Part shown: piece by piece, positions 22,103 to 33,197 of the stretch | Layout of the letters: each line of letters begins with the position of its first letter | How positions within the stretch are numbered: the first letter of the stretch is position 1 | Assembly (NCBI GenBank): GCA_029891345.1 | Contig: CM057000.1 | Coordinates: 140,414,163-140,478,162 of the forward strand | Source of the DNA: Dryococelus australis | Lineage: Eukaryota; Arthropoda; Insecta; Phasmatodea; Phasmatidae | Length of the DNA stretch: 64,000 nt | Reading direction: 5' to 3' | Position numbers and translations under genes: made by a program | The notes under the pieces: generated by a model | The model's database searches: none | What the model was told of the DNA's origin: nothing | The model's input: the letters and a program-made list of their open reading frames with translations, nothing else

Positions 22103-24353
22103 TGGCGACAGGGTGAGTGCGAACTCTAAGCACGCCAGTCTTTTTTTTTGCAGCTATTGCGCGAGGCGGGGAAGAGCGCTCTGGACACAGAAGGGATTGA
22201 TGATCTTCGCGTCAAGGCCAGGGCTTCGGTACTAAAGGGAGACGGGCATGCCTGTGCTGGTCGCGGAGCCGATGGCGTGTGTGAGTCAACACTAGTTTTA
22301 AAAATATTGAAAAATTTGCCCGCTGGGCTCATGGCAAAGTTACCCGAGTTAAATAATTTGCAGTTAAATGCGGTAGTTCTGTTATCCGTATCTTTAAATG
22401 CTATTCTTTCATTGAATTTTTGTTCCCGTCAGGTAGTTTAGGTTGCTGCGACTTTTAAGGTCCCCGAGGAACTACAACCCATCTTTAGTTTAGCAAGAGA
22501 AGATAATTGGGACATTTCTCGGTTGCACAATACCATATTTCAAGTAGTAGAAAGTGAAATGGCACTTACAAAATTTAGGCTAAAGTTATTAGAAAAACAT
22601 CAGACGGTAGGCCAATCTATGAAGGAATTTGCTACTGAGGTAATTGGCATAGTAGGAGTAATTGGATTTTCATGTTCAGAAGATTACTTTACGCAAATAA
22701 CGTTGAGTAATGTCTGGCCTCAATACACTCGTATCTTTACCTTCGCCACGCGACCCTGTACGCTAAGCCAAATGTTAACTTTGGCATCGGAAGTTGGGAA
22801 GAACTTACAAGATTGTATAGTTACTCAACCTGTAAATGTTCAAGAGCAGAATTTAAGTGAGGACAAAAAGGATATACACCACGTTTTTTTGTTTGCGAAT
22901 GTAAAAACCATCTCGCAAAGGATTGTTTCTTTAAAAAAGCGGTGAATACAGTTTCTTAAGGAAGAAGATCAAAGGTTAGGCAAGGTAAAATAGCGAGTAC
23001 TCAGAGGGTGAAAGGGGATGTTCAGGTAAACAACTCAAGTGATAGGTTAATGGACATTATCTGTTTTTACTGTAAATAGCAAGGACACTTTCGAGCTCGT
23101 TGCCCACAAAGAGAGGAGGCGATCGGGAAAAACAGTATAAACAGTTTGTCATCTGAACGCAAATGTGGTTTCTTATATGTTCCTGTATTAATTGCAGACA
23201 AGATAAAGGTGTCAGCTTTTGTAGATTCTGGAGCTATTTGCTCCTTGATTAGCCAAACTTTTGTAATCAGTTGTTACGATGTTTTCATAAGGGTGAAATC
23301 TGTGTGCAAAAGCAGGAAACTATAGGTTTTTCTCTAGCAAATGGCGGAGTAATTAACTCGTGTTGTGTTGCAAAATTTGAAATTAAAATTTAATTTTTAC
23401 CAGGGCTTGTTTGAACGTTCATAAAAAGCAGTTGATTTTTTATTTTTGTAAAACTTTTCCGGTGGAAGTTGCATCAGAATGTTTTAAATTTCAAGGAGTT
23501 TCAGCTGCCAACATACCCACTGAACAGGAAAGTAAAATAGCAGAATTGTGTAAAGAATTTGAAGATGTAGTTACAGTTAAAATTGGCCATTATGTAAAGC
23601 AACCAATTATCTTACAGTTGAAAGACACTGAGCCTGTGTCATCAGTGCCCTATAGAGTGGCTCCTCCCAAATTAGAAATTTGAACACCTTAGTGTCAGAG
23701 TTACAATCCCAGAATATTTTATAGCCAACTAGTAGTCTTTATTCTAGCCCAGCATCTATATTACAAAAAAAAAAAAAAAAAAAAAAAAACGCCAGGGAAA
23801 TTTCGGATTATTTGTAGTTACAGAAAGGTGAACAAAAAAATATGCGTGGACCCTTATCCCCTACCCACTATTGAGCCTGTCTTTCACCACGTGGGTCAGG
23901 CCAAATATTTTTCTATTGTTGATTTAATTGTTGCCTTTTTGCAATGTGATCTGCATCCTGAATCACGTGATATTTTGGCTTTTGTGACCCCGTGGGGCCA
24001 ATATCGATGGAATTGAAAAGTTTACCAATGGGGACTGAATTGTGGGCCACAGGCCATGTCAAGAATTTTATTTCAAGTCTTAGGGCAATTTCAGTATGAA
24101 TTTTAGTTCACTTATATCGACGATGTTTTTGTGTACAGCGACACATTTGAGGAACATTCAACTTCATAAATTGTTTTTAGCCGGATTAAGAGATGCAGGT
24201 TTGACAGTTAACCCCGAGAAGGTGACGTGGGCTAGGACTTTTGTAAAGTATCTGGTGTCAGTGATTAGTGAAGGACACTTATTAATGGACCCGGAAAAAA
24301 TTAGACCTATTGTAAATTTTCCCGCCCGAAAAACTGATGAACGACTTAAGTAG
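22103..24353 (+). pseudogene. Ty3/Gypsy-type LTR retroelement relic (gag-PR-RT)
   Basis: Gag, protease and reverse transcriptase remnants occur in the right order on the + strand. A Gag-core-like frame runs 22,523-22,945. A CCHC zinc knuckle (about 23,065-23,106) has correct C-x2-C-x4-H-x4-C spacing but an in-frame stop inside it. A protease region around 23,160-23,260 carries the active-site V-D-S-G-A. RT pieces lie at 23,411-23,683, 23,828-24,016 and 24,096-24,353, with the YIDDV box at 24,113-24,127 and a DP-Y-PLP-I segment upstream. An A-homopolymer (23,765-23,789), frameshifts and several stops interrupt RT. RNase H, integrase and the 3' LTR are absent. The start given here is a candidate primer-binding site (TGGCGACAGGGT, 22,103-22,114). 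The element is dead; described as found. Confidence 0.85.
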
Positions 24354-24471
24354 TTGGCTCTCGGACCGAAAAGAATCCTCTTGGTTTGGGTCGGCTGGCT
24401 CAACTATACAAACTGCGATGTGCCTCTGAGTCTAGGTAGAGTCTGGAGTCTCGCACGACAATTAACGCCAG

Positions 24472-24640
24472 GGAGTGAGTGAAGAGATCTAAGCGGCTCT
24501 TAACATCGAGGTCTTGAGAGCCGATGAGGGAGAAGCGAGGTGAGCATGGAGCAGCGGCGGAATGAAAGGGCGGCATCGTACGGCACGATTCCCACATCCT
24601 GGGTCGACCCCGCCGGGAATCGAACCTGGTGAGATAACAC
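24472..24640 (-). mobile_element. SINE-E copy, head rearranged
   Basis: Minus-oriented. The tail (GAGTGAGTGAAGAGATC), body (GGTCTTGAGAGCCGATGAGG, GGCGGCATCGTACGGCACGA) and part of the head with the B-box region (GGGAATCGAACCTGG) are present; the A-box end is replaced by other sequence. It truncates the retroelement region just upstream. Confidence 0.75.
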
Positions 24641-24769
24641 AGTAACACGCGGTCCTTCGCTTCCAACCCGAGATGAGCGTTACGAGGTGTAAACCTCGGT
24701 GTTTTTTTTTTTTTTTAACATCTGACATTTATTTTTCGCGGAGCGGTAGGTGCTCATATCTCGAACCAG

Positions 24770-25075
24770 GACGAGCGATGAATGAGGCCAGCGAGGCGTG
24801 GGGGGAGAAAAAAAAAAACTGCAGCTGGAGGGAAGACGACGGGCATGCAAGCGGATGAAATAAACGAACCAGCGTCGAGACGTTCGCGGTGCCCGCGGGG
24901 AGGCGCGTGTTCTAGTGCTGCTATCTGTGGGCGCCCCGCGGAGTTGCGGCGCGGCCGCCATGTCCTCCTCGAGTGCGTGGAGGAGGCGCTGCCAATCATT
25001 TACACTGCGCTAACGAGACGCCGGTCGGCCGGCAAAAATTCCCTCGCCGCCACTTGAGCATGTTCCGAAAGGGGA
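24770..25075. other. CpG-rich block, no gene recognised
   Basis: A conspicuously GC- and CpG-rich stretch (NotI-like GCGGCCGC at about 24,951) in AT-rich surroundings. Open frames exist on both strands (up to about 90 codons), but none matches a known family and splice signals are unconvincing. It could be a promoter or first exon of an unseen transcript, or a GC-rich repeat. Confidence 0.3.
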
Positions 25076-25181
25076 GACGAACCTGCCAGACATCTCCCGG
25101 CGATCGAGGCAAACTTGCCCAATTATGGCGATGGTTTTAGAGCTTCGCAAAATGAAAAGTACGGGACGTTCACTATTTAGA

Positions 25182-25527
25182 GGCGGTTCGCGGTAAAATG
25201 AGCACTTTTGAAAGCCCTGCTTGATATCCACTTGTACACACGTCGCGTATTCCTCCGCCCTACGTAAAATTAACTTAATTCATGCGTCGGTCAAGTGAAA
25301 CTGAAATTATTAATAAAGTAAATTTGTTACAAATCTGTTCATTCTTATACTTAGACGCAATAAAAAAAAAATAAAAAAACTGAGAGGAGAAGAAATAATT
25401 TCAATTTGCACAAATGGTTACCTAACACTAGGCGCATGTCACTCAGTGCGCCCGTTAAAATATATGCTGGCAGGGTCAGTGACTTTTTCTAAGGTTGATT
25501 TCCAAAGTGCTCACTTCGTAAACAGCC
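25182..25527. mobile_element. TA-A MITE, long form
   Basis: Ends GGCGGTTCGCGGTAAAATGA and (right) AAGTGCTCACTTCGTAAACAGCC. The interior keeps CACGTCGCGTATTCCTCCGC and CACTCAGTGCGCCCGTTAAA of the long subfamily. Confidence 0.75.
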
Positions 25528-25875
25528 TTTGAGGCGCCCGTCTACCTGGCGCTTGAAGTGCGTTGCAGATGAAATACGCGTTTTTCTACGAAACTATTAA
25601 ACGTGCGTCCAGTGTACTGACCTATGAAAAGAACACACGTTTCAGACGAAGGCTGTGGAGTGTTTTCAAGACCTCGCGTTAGTTAGAAACGCCATTTCAG
25701 AGCCTAGCGCTTAGTGGCGATGTGGGACTTGATGCTCGTGGCATTTTCGCCTTTAACGCTCCCTCGCCTCTCGGCTTCAGACGCGGAAAACAGCTCTAGG
25801 TGGACGGGCGTCTTATGGATTCCGAGTGTTGCAAAACAATATATTTTTGGTGAGAAATTATTTGCGACTTTCTTA

Positions 25876-26255
25876 TATAGTTTAAAATTAGCATTTTTAA
25901 AAGCTCTGCTTAAAATATACTTTTAAGTACGTTGTGTATTCTTCCTCCTTACGTAAAATTAACATTGTCATGGGCCTCATCACTTTATTTATGCCTCGGC
26001 CAAGTGAAACTGTGAAATGGTTTAAAAAAAGTAATTATTTTACCAATATACTCATTTTTACACTTAGGTGCATTAAAAAAAAAAAAAAAAACAGAAAACG
26101 GAAGAATTAATGTGAATGATCACAAATAACCATCCATCGTTACCAACTTTACTGGGCGCGTGTCGCTCAGTGCGCCCGTTTAAATATACACAGGCAGGGG
26201 CAGTTACTTATTTCCAAAGTTGATTTAAAAAGTGCTCACTTTATCGTGAATAACC
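25876..26255. mobile_element. TA-A MITE, long form, decayed left end
   Basis: The right end GTGCTCACTTTATCGTGAAT is clear; the left end (TTTAAAATTAGCATTTTTAA) is strongly diverged. Interior motifs GTACGTTGTGTATTCTTCCT, GGGCCTCATCACTTTA and GTTACCAACTTTACTGGGCG confirm the family. Confidence 0.7.
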
Positions 26256-26261
26256 TTTAAG

Positions 26262-26454
26262 AAGTTGCAATATGGAACCCATGGACTGAGTTTCAGTAGA
26301 TCCATTGCACAAGAAGCAACCAATTAAAAACAATAGTTGCTGAGTCAGCGGCAACCAAGAGCATTGCCCAAGGAAAAATGAAGTCTATACTCGTGCTAGC
26401 TTCTGGGCTTGCGCAGCACCTGAGCGAGTATAATCGGAATAATATTTTAAGGGG
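26262..26454. mobile_element. PB-I element, left-truncated
   Basis: Matches the interior and right end of the complete copy at 37,796-38,379: TTTCAGTAGATCC, GCATTGCCCAAGGAAA, then GAGTATAATCGGAATAATAT and the terminus TTTTAAGGGG. The left end abuts a TA-A element, so target duplication cannot be tested. Confidence 0.7.
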
Positions 26455-26520
26455 TTGAGGGGAATCAGTCACAGACGTTTTGGATTTTTTTAAATTTTCG
26501 CAAAAAACCTGCATTATAGA

Positions 26521-26803
26521 TAAGGATAGGAAGATTTCTAGAATTCATTTCGGGACAAGATAGACGTCAAACACATATACAGTGAATTCACCTTTGCAAT
26601 TGGATCATAGTTTATGATACACGCCCTGGACTCCTCTGAGCCAATACCAGACTTGTAAGGAAACAATTAGCGAATCCCTTACTGCCAGGTGAGAGGCAAC
26701 ACTGAGGCAGCAGCCAATGGACAAACATCTGAGGCTCTGGTGTACACAGGACTGTGGAGTCTACCTTACAGGTCATTGAACTCGCGAAATTTCCCTATCC
26801 CTA
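26521..26803. mobile_element. hM-B MITE
   Basis: 283 bp. Ends TAAGGATAGGAAGATTTCTA and, reverse complement, TAGGGATAGGGAAATTTCGC. Flanks ATTATAGA and GTTATAGA form an 8-bp duplication with one mismatch. The interior has CCAATACC and CAGCCAATGGAC boxes. Confidence 0.88.
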
Positions 26804-27029
26804 GTTATAGATTTTGTATTAAATAATATACGGAACAACAGGAGACAGAAAAATCCCTTGTACGTTTTCTGAAGTTGGTATTGCTCGACTACAGTGGCTA
26901 ATTTAACTGTTCTAGTCACCCGCAAGGAAAATTTATTTATTTTCTCTCAGCTGTTACTAGTTACAAATCAATAACGTCGCTGAAAACATAACAACTTAAT
27001 AAAACTTGAGAAGTTATTATTTGTGCAGA

Positions 27030-27304
27030 TAGAGCCATGAGTATTTCGCGGGTTGATTTGTCCGCAGGCTAACCTTCACAGTCCTCTATATGTGTTATTA
27101 TTGGTTACTGCGATCTAGCGAGGCCTTTGTACAGAACTGTTCAACGCTCACTCGCGCTATCTCCGCCTGCTTGTTAGGCCTACTCGCTCACAGTTAAACG
27201 GGGCGTGACTAAGGAACTGCTGCCCAATCACAGCATTAGGAGAAATGAACAAGTGTTTGAAGTCTACCTCGACACCGAGTGAATTCATGAAATACTCGGG
27301 GCTA
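27030..27304. mobile_element. hM-J MITE
   Basis: Left end TAGAGCCATGAGTATTTCGC; right end (reverse complement) about TAGCCCCGAGTATTTCATGA. Interior resembles 53,113-53,398 (GGCGTGACTAAGG, CCCAATCACAGC). Target duplication is not clear. Confidence 0.7.
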
Positions 27305-27397
27305 TAATGTGATGTCGTGCAAAAAATTTCGTTAAATCAACTTAAAAGTAAGTTATGACGATAATTGGATGAATCCAAGATGGCGGGGACTGGTCCA

Positions 27398-27607
27398 CCT
27401 TAACAGCGAAGTCTTGAGAGTCGATGAGGGTGAAGCGAAGTGAGTATGGAGCAGCGCCGGAATTAATGGGCATGGGAAACGGGAGATCCCTGCGGAAACC
27501 CGCCGACCAGCAGCGTCGTTGTGAAAATCGGGAGTGAACCGGCCGGGGGATGGACCCCTTTTCGCCTTGCTGGGAGGCGAGCAGTCTAACCGCTCAGCCA
27601 CCGCGGC
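27398..27607 (-). mobile_element. SINE-E copy with intact-looking head
   Basis: Minus-oriented. Head GTGGCTGAGCGGTTAGACTG and CTCGCCTCC present; the region before the B box is altered (GGGTCCATCCCCCGGCCGG). The body matches the family, including CGGCGCTGCTCCATACTCAC. Confidence 0.8.
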
Positions 27608-27610
27608 ACC

Positions 27611-28025
27611 GAGAGAGTGAAGAGAGATGGGTGGCTCTTAAGGGGAGTGGTGGGCGAAAATCGCATATTTATATAATTTGGTCACAATTAGTTTTAAAGG
27701 AGATTTTTCGTAATTTTTTGGTTCGACAAGATGTAGACAACAATTTTGAACACCTTCTTACATGGTTAAAAATTCTCTGCGTTCGTTGTCTCGGAGATCT
27801 GATTGAAGATAAAAAAAAATTATTTTCTTTCTTCCATCAGTGCTCCGAGAATAGTGAAGGCAGTGGAAATCTCCCAACGTAAAAAGGTGTTGAAAATTAT
27901 TATTTACGTCTTGTCGAGTCAAAAATTTCGATAAACCCTTTGGAAAATTACTTATATCGAAAATAGGGTAGATATACTGCTTTCATGCACCATTCCCCTT
28001 AACAGCGAATTCTTGATAGGTTCCA
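27611..28025 (-). mobile_element. second SINE-E fragment, interrupted by PB-L
   Basis: Only the 3' tail is present: GAGTGAAGAGAGATGGGTGG up to 27,641, resuming at 27,999 with TTAACAGCGAATTCTTGATAGG. The two pieces join at TTAA as in other copies (GGCTCTTAACATCGAGG), so PB-L landed inside this SINE. Confidence 0.75.
27642..27998. mobile_element. PB-L: piggyBac-like MITE with TTAA duplication
   Basis: 357 bp. Ends GGGGAGTGGTGGGCGAAAAT and, reverse complement, GGGGAATGGTGCATGAAAGC. TTAA on both sides (27,638-27,641 and 27,999-28,002). TTAA target choice is the hallmark of piggyBac-type transposases. The interior carries no transposase. Confidence 0.85.
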
Positions 28026-28384
28026 ATAATAAAATAACACTATAGTGTATTTGCTGTTTCTTCTCACTTTCTTAATGAAACCTCCGAAATATTTTCTAAA
28101 TATGTAATGTATCGTCAACGGTTTATATTTATGTTAACATAAAAGTATGTTACTTTTGGTTGGATTGAAATTAGACTTATATTTTATTTACAAATTTTAA
28201 TATTTCATTTAGTATAAATATTAATAAAATTAGGAAGAAAATAGATGTGTTCTTAATGCCTAGAGTAACAAATAGTTCGCATGCAAAATATTAATATACT
28301 GAGTGCGCGCAAATGCGGTGCGTTGCCCCTTTGGTGTAATTTTATAGACTCGGTTAATCTTTGTTTGCATGATACGGAGGGATA

Positions 28385-28664
28385 TCCTGGAAGAAGAAAT
28401 TTAGCGTCAAATAAAAAAAGTTAGGCAACTATTTGTGATAACTTACTTCAATTCTTCCGCTTTCTGATTATTTTTAATGCATCTAAGTGTAAGAATGAAC
28501 ATAGAAAATAATTTTTTTTTCACAGTTTCACTTGATCGACGCGTGTATAAAGTGATGGGTCGTGCAACAATGTTGATCTTATATAAGGCGGAAGAACACG
28601 CAACGTGCGTACAAGTAGATCTTAAGCAGGGCTTTCAATAGTGCTCACTTTACCGCTAACAGCC
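28385..28664. mobile_element. TA-A MITE, left-truncated
   Basis: Right end GTGCTCACTTTACCGCTAAC is clear. Interior GTAGATCTTAAGCAGGGCTT and CGCAACGTGCGTACAAG match the long subfamily. The left terminal repeat is missing. Confidence 0.65.
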
Positions 28665-28677
28665 TGTACTTATATCC

Positions 28678-28840
28678 ACGAAAGCCCGTCCCCAGAGACT
28701 CGCACAGCCAATCGGAGGATGGGTACGTCCGCATCAAAGCAACCACCACGCCATTTCTGTTCTGTATGCTTATCTACTCTGTGATTCGGTATTCCAATGC
28801 ATTGTTTACTCCGTTCATTCACCGTTGCGTGTAAATTATA
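28678..28840. repeat. CCAAT-rich repeat P, partial copy
   Basis: Shares CCCAGAGACTCGCACAGCCAATC and GTCCGCATCAAAG with repeat P copies at 9,868 and 51,058. The left part is missing and the copy runs into TA-H at 28,845. Confidence 0.5.
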
Positions 28841-28844
28841 TTTA

Positions 28845-29280
28845 TAGTCCATTCTCGGTTACTTCCAACTTTTCTGAAGCCCTGCTAAAGTTCTAATTTC
28901 AGGATATTCCCCCGCCTCTTGCAAAAGAAGCTTAAACAAGTTAGGAAAATTACACCAAAGGGCAGAGTACCGCATTATGGCACAGACATTTAAATAATAT
29001 TTCACACAAGAACTATTCCTTACTAGACATTACCTCCAACACACGTGTTTTATCCCTGTTTTCACTGATATTAAATATTATATATATATATATATATATA
29101 ATAATCTATAGGAAAAATATAAGTAAATGTTCTGTTTAACCATAAATAAGATACTTTCGTGTCAACAAAAGTATACACGATTGTGAAACATGGCGTATTT
29201 AGGAAACAACCAAGAACGTTGCGTGTGTTGATTTTTAAAAAATTTGGATTCAGAAAGTTTAGAGAAAACGCGAATAAACG
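28845..29280. mobile_element. TA-H MITE
   Basis: Begins TATAGTCCATTCTCGGTTAC, then CCAACTTTTCTGAAGCCCTG; ends near GCGAATAAACG, whose reverse complement resembles the other terminus. A (TA)n tract (29,079-29,102) sits inside. Confidence 0.65.
29079..29102. repeat. (TA)n microsatellite
   Basis: About 11 TA units inside the TA-H element; the other TA-H copies lack it. Confidence 0.9.
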
Positions 29281-29377
29281 GTATGAACTGTATTGTACTC
29301 ATCAGGTGCCAGGGCCCTATCTTCCTTGTGGTTAGTATGATTCATGGACTGTTGTACACCTATTTGACATTAATGGT

Positions 29378-29600
29378 TAGCGACCTGCGAAATTCGCGTT
29401 ATTTTTCAGACTAAACTCCGGGGTGCTAGTGCTACTGACGGCCCTCAGTGGCTGAGGAGAATATCTGCGGCATGGCGTGAAACACTATTTTAACCAATTG
29501 TAACAGTTCAACGCCAGAGTGAACAATCGCCTGTAAGACTGTCACACTGGCCTACGACCTCGTACAGAAGCCATTATCCAACGAAATCACGAGTTGTGTT
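29378..29600. mobile_element. hM-K-like MITE fragment
   Basis: The left end TTAGCGACCTGCGAAATTCG fits hM-K (TAGAGACCTGCAAAATTCGC). The rest diverges strongly and no matching right end was seen. Confidence 0.35.
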
Positions 29601-29614
29601 CAGAAACTAACAGT

Positions 29615-29907
29615 TAGCGATAGGAATTTTTCGCGAGTTCATTTTTGGACGAGATAGACGTCAAACACGTGTACGCTAAAATTGACTTTGCAGTTGTATT
29701 GCAGTTTATTAGACACGCCCTGAACGACTCTGAGCCAATAACAGACTCGCAAGGAAAGAAGTAGCGAGTGCCATACTGCCAGGTGTGAAGTAACACTGGC
29801 TACTCTATGGGGCAGCAGCCAATGAACAAACATCTGGGCTCGAGTATACACGTGACTGTGGAGTCTATCCTACAGGTCATTGAACTCGCGAATTTTTTCC
29901 ATCCCTA
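29615..29907. mobile_element. hM-B MITE
   Basis: 293 bp. Left TAGCGATAGGAATTTTTCGC; right, reverse complement, TAGGGATGGAAAAAATTCGC. Flanks CTAACAGT and CTAATAGG agree at 6 of 8 positions, consistent with an aged 8-bp duplication. Confidence 0.82.
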
Positions 29908-29990
29908 CTAATAGGGCAATGACGTCTAGCTTATCCAGAAATAATAACGCGAATTATGCAGGTATTTATTAATGTTTAATGCCAGTATAC

Positions 29991-30350
29991 GATATGCACG
30001 GTAAAATGAACACTTTTGAAAGCCCTGCTTAAAATCTATTTGCATACACGTTGTGTATTCTTCTGCCATATGTAATATTAACATTGCTATGGGCATCATC
30101 ACTTTATTCATGCGTCGTTCAAGAGAAACTGTGAAATTATTATAAAAGTCAATATTTTACAAATCTGTTTTCATTTTTACACTTTGATAATAATAATAAA
30201 AAAACTGAAAGCGAAGGAAACAATTGAAGTTATGAGAAATGGTCTACTGGGCGCATGTCACTCAGGGCGCCCGTTAAAATATATTCATGTAGGGACAGTT
30301 ATTTATTTCTAAGGTTGATTCCAAAAGTGCTCGGTTTATTGTGAACAACC
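29991..30350. mobile_element. TA-A MITE, long form
   Basis: Left ATGCACGGTAAAATGAACAC, right (reverse complement) GGTTGTTCACAATAAACCGA. Interior keeps GTTGTGTATTCTTCTGCC and CACTCAGGGCGCCCGTTAAA. Confidence 0.75.
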
Positions 30351-30461
30351 TGTATAGTTGAGCACACAGGACATTGTTCAATGGCTACAAGACAAATGCT
30401 GAACACAAGTACAGAATGTACTAAAAATTACTCAATTGCAACACTTGGACTCCAAAACTAA

Positions 30462-30901
30462 CCCATTCTGATCCAGTGTACACAATTATGTACATTACTC
30501 GCGTGTGGGTAATTTTTTGTCTGCACTGCACACTACTAAGCTCAATGGCTGGGGGTAGTGAAATTTCGCGAAAAGATTTAAAGACAAGTTATATTTTTAA
30601 ACACTACAGGTTCGTTTACGTATATCGATTGGCTGAATAACTTTTCGACACGTGTCAACTGCCTGCACACGAATCGCGTAGGAGTCGTGCCGATGCTGCC
30701 GAATTCTGGGTGGCCCTGTCAAATAAGAAAACGCCTCCTCAAGCAGTCAGCAACCAATGGCAATAGAAAAACTTATGTTATGTGCTTATAGTATTGAAGT
30801 CTACCACGTACTAATATTTTTCCGCAAAAAATTACTAGCTTAATCAATGACCAATGATCTTACCTGTGGATGAATGATCCGCAAACCATCTTACTGGTCT
30901 A
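30462..30901. mobile_element. PB-U copy 1, split by a hM-C-like element
   Basis: The left piece (30,462-30,555: CCCATTCTGATCCAGTG..., TGTACATTACTCGCGTG) and the right piece (30,838-30,901: CAATGACCAATGATCTTACC, GATCCGCAAACCA) together match the 145-bp PB-U at 62,212-62,356. TAA precedes the left end; the right TTAA is decayed. Confidence 0.65.
30556..30837. mobile_element. hM-C-like MITE nested in PB-U
   Basis: 282 bp. Ends TAGTGAAATTTCGCGAAAAG and, reverse complement, TAGTAATTTTTTGCGGAAAA. Interior has CGATTGGCTG and CAACCAATGGC boxes and GAAGTCTACCACG-like family text. Target duplication was not resolved. Confidence 0.7.
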
Positions 30902-31206
30902 GGTCATAATTGGTCCATATAACTGTACCCGCACATATAGCCTGCAGTTCATTAGATGTGACAACGAAATAAGTGTTTTGTCGACTTGGGTACAGCACGC
31001 ATCATAACGTTCATTTTTTGCTTGTAACACCTGAAACAGTAGATTACGTTTAGTCTGAACTAGTTACTGAGTGACCGAATGGATTAAAAATTCGCTATAT
31101 GAATGTTAAGCCCCCCTCGATCTAAGTATAAGGTAACCGTGAATTAAATGCTTGCGAGCTATCGCAGCACCACAAGGGCATTTCAACTGCTGAGACATTT
31201 GACGTT

Positions 31207-31463
31207 GCTGGTGAGTGAGTGAAGAGATTTGGACGGCTCTTAACAACGAGGTCTTGAGAGCCGACGGGGGTGACTCATATGAGTATGGCACAGCGCCGAA
31301 ACGGTGGGGGTGGGGGGAGATGCCCAAGAAATTGCGCCGAACAACGGCATCGTCCGACACGATTCCCAAATTCGAAAATCCGGAGTGACCCGGCCGGGGA
31401 TTGAACCCGGATCGCCTTGGTGTGGGAGGCGAGCAGGCTAACCGCTCAGCCACCGTGGCTCCT
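31207..31463 (-). mobile_element. SINE-E copy, near full length
   Basis: Minus-oriented. Tail (GTGAGTGAGTGAAGAGATTT) at the left; at the right the tRNA-like head with A box GTGGCTGAGCGGTTAGCCTG and B box GGGTTCAATCCCCGGCC. The best preserved head in the window. Confidence 0.88.
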
Positions 31464-31469
31464 GAGCTC

Positions 31470-32545
31470 CAACGTTTCGTCAACACGTGCTAGTCTTCGA
31501 CATGGTGCCACTTTAATACGGCCAGTTAAATACTTAATATTTCTTCTATAAATAACATTTTTCTAACTCACTGAATACCACCGATATTCGTGGCCCAATT
31601 ATCACAAATACTTTAATTTCAGAGTTTTGACGGACTTAGGGACCCTAGCGATTAGAAAATCATACAAGACGATGCAGGTATCGGATTCTATGACAATTTC
31701 TTATTGAAATAAATAAATGATAAAATTGTAAAAGAAAGATTGAAACACGAAAACGAATAAGCACAGTGAGAAAATAATATAAAAAAGTGTTATTGTTAAT
31801 GTTGCGGTATTGTTCTTGATGAAGCGATGTTAATTATTCCGGCGTGAATTTTTATAGCATAAAAAACAAAATTAACAAAATGTAATTGAATTATTTTTTT
31901 TTTATTAGGAGGCCTACGTCCAGTCATCACGAACTCAGAAAAGCGCCTGTGGATGTAAACGGAGATCCAAAAATGGGTTACACACCAGCAATGTTTCTTA
32001 CTCCCTAACTGACTAACTGATATTGTGGTTTTTGGTTACGTACACACCATCCTCGGGTCTTTTTCGACCCGGTTTTTTTAAAGCACCATTTAGTTACTTG
32101 TTGGTAAAAAAAAAAAAATTACCGACATTATTTTAGCAATATCGAGGAATCCAAAAGTATGTTTGTACTAAGAAAATATTAAACACAGTTTTGAAAAAAA
32201 AAAAAAAAAATTTCTATGAACCCATGTCTGAAAAACAGTGTTTTAAATGTTTTTCCTAAGCAATGTTTCCTGGCGGAAACCGGGCCTGGGCCTAGCACCA
32301 CATCATACCAGTACCAATCCCCAGTGGGATTTGTAATTACAGTTAATTTATCAACTGCAGCTCGCACCGAATAAGACGCGATAGTTTAAACTCTACTAAC
32401 AATTCTGGTAATGTGTAAATGTTGTACAGACTGGTGCAGTGATTCACTGAAGCCACTCTAAGTACTTTTTCATAAATGTACCGGTGAAAGCATCATGTCA
32501 GGCACGGTGATTTAGATAGTGGAAATTAACATTTGAGATATATTT
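31470..32545. other. unassigned AT-rich DNA
   Basis: No gene or shared repeat recognised. A-homopolymers near 32,107 and 32,196. Confidence 0.4.
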
Positions 32546-32548
32546 ATA

Positions 32549-32959
32549 CTCTGCTCACGGTAAAATGGGCACTTTTGAAAACCCTGCTTAAGATCTACTT
32601 GTACGCACGTTGTGTGTTCTTCTACCATGTGTAAAATTATCATTGCCATGGGCCTCATCACTTTATCCATGCGTCGGTCAAGTAATACCGTGGAATTATT
32701 AGAAAAGTAAATATGGTACAAATTAGCTCATTCTTATATTTAGACGCATTAAAATCCGGAGATGAAAAGAAATAATTTCAAATTGTGTAAATGGTTACCT
32801 AACACTATTGACGTTAAGATATGGAACTATTTCCAAGCCACCGTCATCAACTTTACTGAGGGCATGTCACTCAGTGCGCCTGTTAAAATATATGCAGGCC
32901 GGGGAAGTGACTTATTTCTAAGGCTGATTTAGAAAGTGCTCACTTTATCGTGAACAGCC
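32549..32959. mobile_element. TA-A MITE, long form
   Basis: Left CTGCTCACGGTAAAATGGGC, right (reverse complement) GGCTGTTCACGATAAAGTGA. Good interior match to the long subfamily (ATCTACTTGTACGCACGTTG; CACTCAGTGCGCCTGTTAAA). Confidence 0.8.
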
Positions 32960-33197
32960 GTTAATGATGAGCACTGCACGCAGGAGGAAACATAGTTAGA
33001 TATGTGACATCAGTCTAGTGTGGGAGATATAATTCGTTATTTAGACTTAGTTTTGTTATCGCATTAACAACTGCTGCGAGCAACATTAAGCACAGACACA
33101 TCTCTATTGGTTCCGACAGGGTGTTATATTGATACCAGAACAGTTCTAAACAAGAAAAAGTTGTTCTTTGGAACACCTAAAATTGCGCTTTTATGCA

